A stretch of DNA of 64,000 nucleotides. Source: Gnetum montanum (Eukaryota > Streptophyta > Gnetopsida > Gnetales > Gnetaceae). This document shows, piece by piece, positions 49,401 through 61,400 of this stretch. Where the stretch lies: positions 349,202 to 413,201 of the forward strand of contig MNCI01029388.1 in the NCBI GenBank assembly GCA_015680685.1, given 5' to 3'. A model generated the notes under the pieces. That model saw only the letters and a list, made by a program, of their open reading frames with translations, did no database searches and was not told where the DNA came from. The first letter of the stretch is position 1, and each line of letters begins with the position of its first letter. Made by a program: the position numbers and the translations under genes.

Positions 49401-52400
49401 TAAGTGCAATGAACATTTAACGCTATTCTATCCTATTGGCGATAAGCAATTGTTCTTGGTTTGTTGTACACGTCTTGGGCTAATGTAACTGTTACTGGGA
49501 TTACTGAGTGATTTCACCACTGAGCGAATTAAGTGAAGTCACTACTGGGTTACCAAATAGTCACAATTTACACTCAAACCAATCGTACTTATTCCTCCTT
49601 ACTAAGAGACAGTAGAATGTAAAATGATTTAGACAATGTAAACAATTTAGGAAAAGTAAACATGATAAAAAGTAAAATTATGCTAAGTGAGATACTGCAA
49701 TGATGAAAAATAATTTGATCTTTATTTTCATTCATGAATTACGTCTAGGAACAATCCACTCAAATAAAGATTCCTTATAACTGTTGTTTACCACACTACA
49801 GGCATTCACTCTAACTCTAGCTCTAAATTATGGAAACAACCTGCAAAAAGTTCACTAAGTGTTGGTCAAAAGTTGTCTTTTTAACACGATGGTGGGTTGG
49901 TATTTATAGGCATGAGCATGGCCTACTACATCACATCTATGATGATGTATGCAAAGCTACAATATCGTAACTACCCTACATATATAAAGGTTTAATCACA
50001 CTCTTACTGTGACCACTCTTATATGCTTTCCACTCTTCTCTTTCTTGCTCAAACTTAGGCTATTGATGCCTATTTATATTGTCTTGAGTGACCTTTTGTC
50101 TCCCATGACACCCAAAATACAAATTAATGCCCATTGAAGTCCACCAAAGAAGATGTGTTAAAAGAGGAGAAGATGCCTTTCCTGAGTGTGGAAGAATGTA
50201 GAGAATATGTCTCTTGTAGAGGCAATGTCTTTCTTGAGAGCTCAACTTGCATAGAAGATGTCTTTCTAGTAGAGAAGACATCTTTCACCATGGCAAGACA
50301 TCTTTCAAGCCAAAAAGACACCTTTTCTAGTAGGATCCCAAATAGTGAGACGTCTTTGCTAAAGACCTAAATACCTCAAAAAGCTTCTTTTGGTTCTGAA
50401 ACACCTCAAACATATCTTGAACATGCCAAAACAACAAGGAACACATACACACACAATCCATTAAGGATTACACATGGGTTGGGTGATGTCCTCATTATTC
50501 GATCTTTCTTAGTGACATCCAACATCCACCCTAGCATATGCATGTCTACCACATGCACATGTTGTGTCTTGTAGTATCCCTAATAACCACCCTCTAAATT
50601 CAGTTTAATTTTTTCCTACTCCTCTCAAGACATGAGGTTGGACTTACACTAGCAACAAATAAGGATATGACCCATTAAATTGGTGGATTGATTACAAGGC
50701 CTACGCACCTCCTCCTCTTATTAGTCATAGCAAGTTGTTGATGAGATGAGACCTTTTTACCCTTCATATTTCTAAGGAAGGATGCATCAACTGCGTACTT
50801 AGTAGCACTAAGATACCTCAAAGACTAGTATAGCCAAGGATGATGGCTAACACTTCTCATCACTTATGAAGCTGGAAAGCATCAAACATGTATGGGTAGG
50901 TTTGGATAGTAGTGTTCATCTCTACATCTAGGGCAAGTTGTATGTAGATTAAATAAACAATGCAACTCATCCATTCAAGGTATGAGGATGAATATATTAT
51001 TATTGGAATGATTAGTTAATGATTTCTAAAAATACCATACTTATGAAGATTGGATTGCAATCGCAATTCAGGTGATTCTATATCACAATTTGAACAATTT
51101 TGATCTGGATCGGTTCTAAATCCATGTGATTCTGAATTGTTATCTTGTTTGGAATTGCGATTCTAGAGGATTTTGGGCTATTCCAAAATCTTTAAAAGCA
51201 TTTTATTGTTAAAATCTTTAAAAACACCAATTAGAGGATATTATGTCTTTATAGGTAATCCTTTGCCAAAATAAGGGGATGGAACCTTAGTTGGAGGTTG
51301 CTTTGTTGACCAGAGGTGAGGTTTTTTGCTTGGCTGTTAGCTCACCATGCAATGCTCACTCAGGATGTAGGACTCCCTAATAACCACCCTCTAAAGATCA
51401 GTACAATTTTTTTCCAGTCATCCATGGACATGGTATTATACTTAACATTAGCAACTTATAAGGATGTGACTCATAAAGATGGGTTGATACGTACCTCTTT
51501 CTCTCATTAAACTTAACAAGTTGTTGATACCTTGCCACTTTTCATAATTCTAAGGATTGATACATCTATTGCATATCATCTATCTTTAGTAGCACTATGA
51601 TACCTTAAAACTAGCATTGTCTAGGGTGATTGTTAATAGTTCACATCACTTGCAAAGCTAGAAAATATCAAACATTTGTGTGACTCATTTGTTTGAAGTT
51701 TCATTTTACAAGTAGCACTAGCAGATGAGATTGGATGTACTCCTTGTCCTCCACTATGTATCCACCATACAAAATCATTTAATCTATGATAGACTTCAAG
51801 CAATGCCTGGGACTGAAAAATGTATAGGTTTCAATAACTTTGCCCATGCAATGTGGTGTTGCATTCCCACATTGGGGGCCATCCAACTCAAAGAATTCGG
51901 TTACCATTCAGCTATGAGTTGGGCTATCTTCGGGTTTTAAACTACACAAACAAGGCTTGGATCAAACATCATTTTTTGACTACACCTCGATATACCCCCA
52001 AGATAGGTGACCAGGGATTGTATGTGAGGTAGGTACACACTTACAAATGATGCCTACATCATTGAAAACTTTTGGGTGTTGTGCAATTCAACCCCCTTGG
52101 GTCCAATGGCTCATCATGTTAAGTTGAAGTAAGAATGTGTATGGGTAGGGTTGGATAATGGTGTTTATCTCCACATCTAGGGCAGGGTGTACGCAAAATA
52201 AATAAACGATGCAACCCATCCATTCAAGGTATGGGGATGAATATATTATTATGAGAATAATTAGTTCATGATGCCTAAAAATATTGAGACTGAAGATCTA
52301 AAGGGGGTGAAAAGACCACATGGGAGCAATGGTGGGAGCAACAATGGGAGTGGCGGGTGTGTCGGTGGACATCTTGGCAAGGGCAGAGCGAATAATCAAT

Positions 52401-55400
52401 GACGGGATAGCGGGAAAGCAAATGAGACCCCATGGGGACCTGGGGAGGGAGCAGATGAATGATGGTCCAAGGAAAACGATGATGTGGAAGGATGTGACCC
52501 TAGGTTCAAAATGCCCCGACTGGAGAATGGAGGGCCTGCCTTCGACGCATGCACGAGGGATGGGACCATGATGTAGATTAGGGTTGGGCAGCCACCCAAG
52601 AAAGTTGTGCAAGAACTCGAGAGGAGTCTACTTGGGAAATTTATTTTAGACAATGTGCGACTGTGGATGGAACTCATTCACAAGTGGGCCAAAACAACCT
52701 GGGGTTTGGAGATGGTTTGGGTCAGAAGCTTCGCGGATGATCGTTTGTTCTTTAGTTTCCCCACTTTGGTGGATCAGGACAAGGTTTTGCTTTCTTGGGG
52801 GAGGTGGAGGGGGGGCATGGTTCTATGGTGCCTGTGGACTAGCCTTGGCCCTTTGGTAACCCGGGGTGCATTGGACATGTGCCTCTTTGATTGCACATTG
52901 GTCTAGGTTCGTTTGCTTGACTTGCCACTGGAATATTGGGAGCCAGATTTCTTGAAGTCTCTAGTAGGTCTCTTTGGAGAATTTATCCAATTTGATGCAT
53001 TCACTGCATCCATGGACAAGATGGGGTACGCGCGGTTCTGTGTGTGGAGGTTGATGCAGTTGGCGGATCAGGTGGATGAGATCATTTTCGATATTGTCGG
53101 AGGGGAAGAATGGATTCAGGTAAAATTTGAACATCTGCTTGAGGTGAAGCTGGAGGGGACCTATAAGGAGTGTGGGAATTGCCACCTTTCATCAAATAGT
53201 TGCCAAGGACCCAAGGAGGCCGATCAGGGATGGAATCAAGTTGGGTGGAAAGGTCAGATCTGGAAGCAGGGGGCTTCCGCGAGGGTTGCAAGGGGACCTT
53301 AACGATCGCCACACCCAACGGGGGGAGGGGGGGCCGAAATAGGTGAAAATAGTGAAAGAACTCTCCATGTTGTAGTTGTCTCGGGTGGAGGAAAAAGCAG
53401 AAGGCTTGCGGTAGGTGTGGGGTAGTCTAGTTGGCCTACCAACTACAGAGGTACCTGGGTCTCCCCGCACACCACCGGTTCACCAGGTTGCTGAACCACT
53501 GGGTACCGTGATGGAGCTACCCTCGCTAGGGGATTGGATCACTGTGGGATGGGGCTCCTCCAAACCAAAAATGAAAGATGTTCAGCCTTGGCAAGGGGGG
53601 GGGGGGGGGGGGGGGGGNGGGGCGCGGAGGGGGAGAGCCTAGGTGGAGAGGTAGTGTCTCGGCCAGAAAGCAAGATTGGGCACCTAGATAAAGCAGCAAT
53701 ATGCAAAAAATCCACACAACTGGAAATGGATTTGGGGGTGTAGTGTACGCTGCGGGAGGTATACCACCAATGGGTATCTACCTCGCCATGAAGATTCTCT
53801 CCTAGAATTGTTGGGGCTAGGGTACCACGTACAAAAGAAATACCTTGTGAATGATGGTGAGAGAGGTTGGTTGTGAAGTGTGTTTGCAGGAAACAAAGGT
53901 TCAAACAATTGAGCGGCAGCTGTTGAACTAGGAGGACTGGACTTCCCACATTGTGCCCAACAAGGGCCGTGTAAGGGGGCCTTGCCATTTTGGCCAAGGT
54001 CCAGGTTCATCATGAGGATATGTTGGATTGGAGTTAGACCATTCATGTGTAGCAAGGGAATCTCTAGCTTACAGATTTCTATGGGGCACAAAATTGGGAG
54101 TCAAGGGTCTAGGAGCTTCAACGGGTGGCCAGACTTCTCCCCAATACAGCCAGATGGATGGTGATGGGGGATTTTAACCAACAACTTTACTGCTGGGAAA
54201 AATTGGGTAATGAGTATATTGATCCTTTGGGGTTGAGGTATGTAATGAATTTCTAAGGCAACATGAAATGGTTGATTTGGAGATTCTGGGCTGTAAATTT
54301 ACTTGGACTAAATATCAAAGGGGCTTGGATTGTGTCAAGTTCCAAATTGACTGCATATGGGTTAGTGAGGGCCTCATGTTGGAATTCCAGATCACGGCCT
54401 GGTTGAATAACGCTTGGCTCAAGCCCATGGTGGCTGATATTTAGCAACACTATAATGGGACGCAGGAGCCTTGGTAGTAGTCATGGCCTAAGAGCCCTCA
54501 AACATGCCATCAAGGCCAAAGCTACCGAGGACAAATATAGCTTCCAGGGGTATAGGCGGCAGGTTTTGGAGGAATTGCGGGTGATTCAACAACTGCAGGA
54601 AACAGGGGAGGCCTGGGATACTAAAGAGTAGGAACTTCTTCGGGAGTTACAGGAATTGGACCGGGTGGAGGAGAATTATTGGAGACAAAGGTCAAGGGTG
54701 ACTTGGTTAAGGGAAGGGGATAAACACACAAGGTTCTTTTTTGCCACGGCAAAACATACTCAACTGCAAAAGAACACCTTCCAAGACATCATTGAGAACA
54801 TTGTGGGGGAGGCCCACAAAGTAGTGCATGGGGGCTGAAGGTCCTGTAGGAGTTTTGGGGACATATCTGGAGGTGGTAGGCCACAGAACCCATTTCACTA
54901 CAAATCCTGTAGGTTCTCACATAGGCAGATAATTTATAGTTGTTGCACCCCTTTTTGTGGGAGGAGCTGCGGAGGGCCTTGAAATCCATGCAAGCCAACA
55001 AGGCTTCAGGGCCTGATGGATGGCCCATCAAATTTTTCAGGGAATATGAGGATATCATGGGGCAGAAACTACTAGATGCATATAACAATATGCTCATATG
55101 GTAGTAGCTCAGAAGAGAAATTAATTGTTCAAGGGTGGTGTTGCTGCCCAAGGTCCCTAATCCATTTGCTTCGGGACACTTTCGGCCTATCATGGTTTAC
55201 AACACGCTTATGTGGATCTTCTCCAAGATGCTAGTTGAATGTCTTACACTGCTTATGGGGAAGTTGGTTGGGGAGCATCAAGCTGGGCTTATTAAAGGTC
55301 GTTTTCTAGCGGACCAGGTGTTGCTATTGCAAGAGATTCTGCATTCGGTCCATGTGGCTAGGTTTTTGGGAATGTGCACCAAGCCTGACATCACTAAGGC

Positions 55401-58400
55401 TTATGACATGGTTAGTTGGGCTATGTTGCGAACTATGATGGTGGAGAAAGGGTTTTATGCCAAATTTGTTAATTTATGTATCCAAATACAGCATAGCGGG
55501 TGCTACTCTCTGGACATCGACGAAAGGCTTTGTGGTTTCGCAGGTATAGGATGCGGTTTGTGGCAAGGGGATCTGTTGCCCCTGCTCCTTTTCATCCTCG
55601 TCATGCATTTGTTTCAATGCTATTGTCTTGAGGAAGGGGTCTAGAGGCTCCAGGTCGCTAGGGTGAACAATTTAGTGGCACACTATGCTGATGACACCAT
55701 GGTGTTTTCCCGAGCCGTGGTGCCACAGGCTAATTCACTGTTATGAGTGATGGCACGAATGCAATGAGAAGTTGGCCTGGAAAAGAACAAAGGGAAATCA
55801 GCCATTTACTGTCTTCACACAAATGGGGTGGTATGGGCCAAGATTATCCAAACAATGGGTATTTTGCTAGGAAACACCCATGATACTTACCTTGGCATGC
55901 CTATTTTTGACTGGAATATGCAACAAACTTGGAAAGGATTGGTGGAACGGGTGCAACATAAGATTGTGCTTTGGACTAGCTGCTTTCTGTCCTGAAAGGG
56001 CAAGATGGTGCTTGCAGCGGTGGTCTTGATGGCCATTGCTCGGTTTGCGGCCTCTATGGCTACTCTACTGGTCACAATTATGTAGAAAATTGATAGCATT
56101 GTGAGGGAGTTTGTTTGGTTCGACGACAAAGGGGGCCAGAAAATACATTTGGTATCATGGTCGGTGACTACGCAACCCAAATTGGCAGGGGGTATTGGGC
56201 TACTAAGATTTGAGGATGAGGTGGCTTTGGGCCTGAACCGTTTGCTAAACATGTTCATGGCACCTTTGGCTAGAGGGGCCCCCTAGGTGTAGATGTTACA
56301 ACTGAAATACCACAGATGGGAGTCTTCGCCGGCCAGTTGCCCACTTTGGAAAAATATCTGCAGTTTTGTTGCCAAAGTTGAACCACTAGGATTGTTGGGA
56401 CAGCACCCAAAGGAAATGCTAAAATTCTTATATCCACCAGAGGAGGGCTGGGCAACGCTTTGGAAAGGCCATCTCCCAAAGAAACTCAAGGCTTTTGGGT
56501 AGCTTATCATGCACTAGGTGCTACTTGTGAAGGCCATGTTGCGGGAGTGGGGGTTACAAATTGATGATAGCTATCCAAGCTGCCATGTGGCCCTCGATAT
56601 GCTTCATCATTTTATGAAGTGCCAATTTTCTCAGGCTATGTGGTGGACAACTCATATTGATTAGGTTGCAAGGATCCACGGGGACTCAGCAAAACTTGCC
56701 ACACTGTGGATTCTCTGGAAGAGGTGGAATTTGCTGGTTTTTCGAGGGTAGTAGCTCCCTACAGCATTTGCGGTGGTTAGGGAGGCATGCTTGTTGTGGC
56801 TGGAAACAACTATGGCCATGGAGCAACGATAGCTTTTTGAGCTGTCGTGGGCAGAATTTGCCAACATACCTGAATTATGGATGTTGGTGGAGCGAATGGG
56901 ATGGGCAGACATGTTCAAATGGTTAGAAGGAGAACAAAATTTTCCCACACAACAGTTTTAACGATAACTGGGTGGGAGACACCACGTGGTACCGAGGTAG
57001 ACAGATTGAAGTTACTGTATAGACGGTCACTACTGTGTTGGGGGTGGAGGCGACAGGGGCAATTGTGGCACCTGTTGCGAGGGTGCAGACAAATGCGACA
57101 GAGTTCTTTCCTGGGCTTGTTCCTAGGATTGCTAGTAGGCACATTCGGCGTTTTGGGCTAACGTGTGTCTGGAGAGATGCGGTGCTAATGGTTGAGAGGT
57201 ACTTTGTTCAATGTGGGTACCCCCACAAACTTGTGGAGGTGCATTTTACCTTCCTGAAGCACCTTAGGCAGGGCACCCCTGTGAACCTGCCCCAGTTCTT
57301 CTGGGAATCTTTGCAAAGGCAACGGCTAGGGCAGGACCCAGGGATCATTCTTGCGTTATTGTGCAGGGGCACACCTACTGTCCACCCTGCAACAACTCTT
57401 GTTTATCAAAGGCGCAAGGGTCACAGACAGATTGCCTGGGCAACGCAACAAGATAGACAGGGTTCTTCTTCTGGTGATGTCAATGCTTCGGGCATGTCAA
57501 CGGTTGTGGAGCCGGCTCAACATGATTGCACGTGCTCTAGCAGTAGAACATTACTGGAGGCGTGTTGCATTGCTACTGAGTAGGCGTGGATGGAGGAGGG
57601 AGCGCGGTGGCAATGCCGATGGGAGGAGATGCGACAAGAAGCTCGGAGGGAGGCAAATGCGGCAAGATTGCAGGATATTCAATGGATGGAGGCGGTTCTC
57701 ACAAAACACCGCATGGGCCTAGCACAGCTAATCGTCATGAATCAGGTCATTGCGCTTGGGCCAAGGACTACAACATAGCAGATGATGACAACAATGGCTG
57801 CGTCAGGAACTTTGGTGGGGGTTAAGGCTGGGGGGTTTGTCCAGCAAGCCAATAGTACCTAAAAAAAAATACTACATGCTTCACACAATACATACCAATC
57901 AAATGCATCATCTACCTAATTACTAATTGTGAGTTTAGGTGAATTGCTTATCCTATAGCCTAAAGGGCTTCGAATCATAATTCATGTGGGTTAATTTTAT
58001 AGAAAGCAAATAAATATGCATGATCACACATTTTTTTCTTTTCTTTGCACAAATAAAACAATATAATTGCTGATAAATAAATGGGGTTAGCTCATTTTTG
58101 CAAAAATAAATAAACAATATTTACTTTGCATGAAAGGAAAATCTAACTATGACAAAATGTACAAATATTCATGTAATAAAAGACTTACTCCAAAGAGACT
58201 TCCGGGCTTCCAAAATGCAATATTCCCATCATATAAATAAAAAATGTAACTGTGCATCTCAAGTGTGATTTAAATATCATATGAAAACTAGCTCACCTCA
58301 TACAATAGAGATATACAGTAGTTAGGGTTTGTTTTTCATAGGACAATTAGATAATGTTTTCCTTCATTTTCAGGCATCCAAAATTAGGCAAACAATGTCC

Positions 58401-61400
58401 GAAAGTAGGGCCTGAATTTTTATCAATCAAATATGTGTTTAGGGGAGATTGAGGGCCTGAAAATAAATCTAAAATTATAATCCACATAGTTCATGGCAGT
58501 TGGGATTTAACAAGGGTTTGTGTTGTTTTGTTTTTGTTTCCTATCAGCCTAAGGTTTTTTTCAGGCTCTGAATATCTGTAATTAATAGATAGAATCTTGG
58601 AAAGTAGATTATCAGCCAATAAAAAAATAATAATAACAGTAACAATCCCTTTTTTCTTTTTATTTCTCAGGCTAAAACAGAATAGATAATCTCTAAATTT
58701 CCTTATTAAAAAAAAGAAAGAAACAGAGGCAGATTCTATATGTGATGGTTATCATTTTGATTTTTACTATTATAAAAAAACAGAAAATACTAAACACTTG
58801 ATAATAACAAAAAGAAAAAAAGAAAAAAAGAAAAAAAAAACGAAAAAGGGAAAAAGAATGGCAGTCTTTATATTGGGTGCAGACATTGTGAAATAATCAA
58901 AATTCTGATTTTATGGAGTAGAAACAAACAAAATAGTATTTACTCATCTGCAATATGGAAAGGAGAAACAACAATAAAATCTAATATACACTAAGCTTGA
59001 CACCATGATGGATTGACATGGTTCCAAACTTTAAAATCTTCCTTAATAAGATTTCCAGCCTCTCATGTTTTCACATTGAGAGAAATGTAGGCTTGAACAA
59101 AGGATCACTTAACCATGATTTGGGACATGGCAACTCTTTCAAAAACCCCTCAAAACTGACCCAAAAATGATAAACAAAACAAAACATGTGCACTTAACAA
59201 AAGACACCAAAAATCCTTAATATGCATAGCTTTATTTTTAATATTAAAATGAATACTCAATGGATCCTTTAGCCATTCAGCTGTGATACACCAGGTCTTT
59301 TCAACCTTACAGCATCCTGTAGCCCACACAAGATCACTAGCCTTGGATAGAATGATGCGGGCTTTTTCTTTTATAAAAAAAAGTGGTCTCATTGAGTACT
59401 TTTTAAAAATTGTTTAACATTAAAATCTCAAAATCTAGGGCTTGAATTGAAAAAGTAATTATAGATCTATACTCAAGTTGTAATGTTGAGTTAGTCTACC
59501 AAATTTGAGCATGATCCGACAACTTTCAATTTTGATGTATTTTAATTAAATAAATATTCAATAATTTCAAAATTCTAACTAAACATCATAATAAACCATA
59601 GGTCCACATCACATTAATTTCCTAGCATTATTCTAAAATAATGCTAGACTTTGCAATACTCATTCATTATATATATATAAACTTTAAATAACAAGAAAAT
59701 TAGATAGAAATTAGAAATCAATAGTAATTTTGCTTATGTCATCCAAACAAAGGTCTTCATATTACTAAGAAGGATTAGGCACATTTACAAATATCTATAA
59801 GCTTTAAAACAAATTAAAGTCTAAATATTTAATAGAGTACTAAAGTCACATGTACAAATGTGGGGCATTACACCTACCCTCAAACTTAGTGTGCCAAATT
59901 TAGGATGCCTGATGTTGGAAGAAACATTGGTTGATTTTGACATAAGAAGTAAACCTATGTGTTGTAACTCCCAATTGTTTACGTGTAAGCTTGTTTCTTA
60001 TATGGCATGTAAGAGCATACTTGAAATGCACAGTAATTTTCGTTCAATTGTACGGTGAGGATAGTGAATTCTTGGAAGCTTGGAAGTCTCCTTTGAGTAA
60101 GTCTCTTATTGCATAATGACTATTTATACATTTTTTCATAGTTAGATTTCCTTTCATGCAAAGTGAAACATTATTTATTTATTCTTCCAAATCATCTTTG
60201 ATTATCTTATAATGAAAGATTCTGTTGAATTATTCTTATGTAAGAGTGCAGACAGTAACATTTCTTACTTTTGAATCATTCATAAAGGGCTTCTTATCAT
60301 TGGCATCCCAAACTAATTTTGGTTTTGGTTTTGGTTTGGTCACTTCATTTTCTACCTTTACTGATGGTATGTATCTCTCTACTACAACCTGCCACACACC
60401 AAACTCATAGGATTCTTCAACTATGTTTGCATCATGCATTTTAGAAGGTATAGTTAATATCATTGAAAGGATTGGTTTTTCGCATGACATCCCTAGCCCT
60501 TCCATTTCACTTTTGGTCTGTCAAATAAGAAACATACTAATCAAGTTCTGATACTACTTGTGGATCAATGAACTTAGAAGCAGAGATGAACAAGTTCTTA
60601 TAAAAATATAAAATTTCAACTTTTAGAACAAAGATACCTAGACTAGTAGAACCACTTATCTATGTATTGTTCAAGTTCAGCACAATCCTTTTATTACCAA
60701 AACAAAACGTAGATGATTCCATTTTGGTAGATCCTCAAATACTACACACTCCTAGTAGGGCCACCAACTCCAACCTTGGTGTTCTTGCAAGACCACTTAA
60801 GAACCCTTTAGATTGCACAAACACATGAAAAATCCCATAGGGCCAAACCAAATTTGGTGGTCTCTGAAGAATTACCAAAACCTTTTAAGACACCTAAGAC
60901 AATTTAGAATTTTCTTCTTAGATAACACTCAAAGCTCCTTAGGCCATCAGGTCAGTAATAGAATGTGTAGGAACAATGATTCATAGCAAATCTGATGTAC
61001 ACAATAAGATTCAAAGAGTTAGGGTATACAAGAGTCACAAAGAATCACACTATAGCCAAGCCCTAGCTAGAAACAAGGCTGCCAGAACAATAGAAAGACC
61101 AACAAACAAATCACAGTAGGCAAGAATCTGGAGGTGTAGATGATCAAAAGAATAGAACAACATAGATCAAGAAAGAGGAAGAAAGAATAAAAGAATGCAA
61201 TACAATCCTTTTAAATTTCTAAAGAATAAGTAGCTTTGAACATTTCCTTCTTATCTGTCGATCTTTTCTTGTGGACTGCTGTTGAACTGGAGTGTTTCGA
61301 GCAACATTCATGCAGTTTTTATTCTTGTCTCAACAGCTACCTAGACATCCCATTTGAGGCTAGACATCCAATTGATGAAGTCCTTCCTCTCTACCAAAAC

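Larger units (their letters stand above)
45876..49990 (-). mobile_element. Athila-like Ty3 retrotransposon, copy 2: LTR, PBS, gag, protease
   Basis: Minus-strand order: LTR with TATA (49901-49908), tRNA-Asp-type PBS (49124-49141), gag (49001-47559), Pro/Gln/Tyr-rich linker (about 47300-46600) and protease (DSG, 46312-46320). It is cut at about 45876, before RT, by the LINE fragment junction. It is the better preserved of the two copies. The outer LTR boundary near 49990 is approximate. Confidence 0.75.
49991..52300. other. LTR-like debris with internal direct repeats
   Basis: It contains an AGACATCTT-rich stretch (50140-50360), two related direct repeats (50570-51030 and 51370-52290), and a dispersed repeat (51035-51225). 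No coding region is convincing. Probably remains of one or more copia LTRs. Confidence 0.5.
52310..57868 (+). mobile_element. L1-type LINE, copy L-D, nearly complete
   Basis: About 5.5 kb: G-rich leader, ORF1 (about 52590-53790), ORF2 (53788-about 56960) with endonuclease, RT and zf-RVT, the conserved post-RT segment (about 57000-57380), a charged tail (57580-57830) and a short A run at 57860-57868. It is the only copy with an intact YADD (55684-55695). Target-site duplications were not found. Many stops and frameshifts. Confidence 0.85.
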
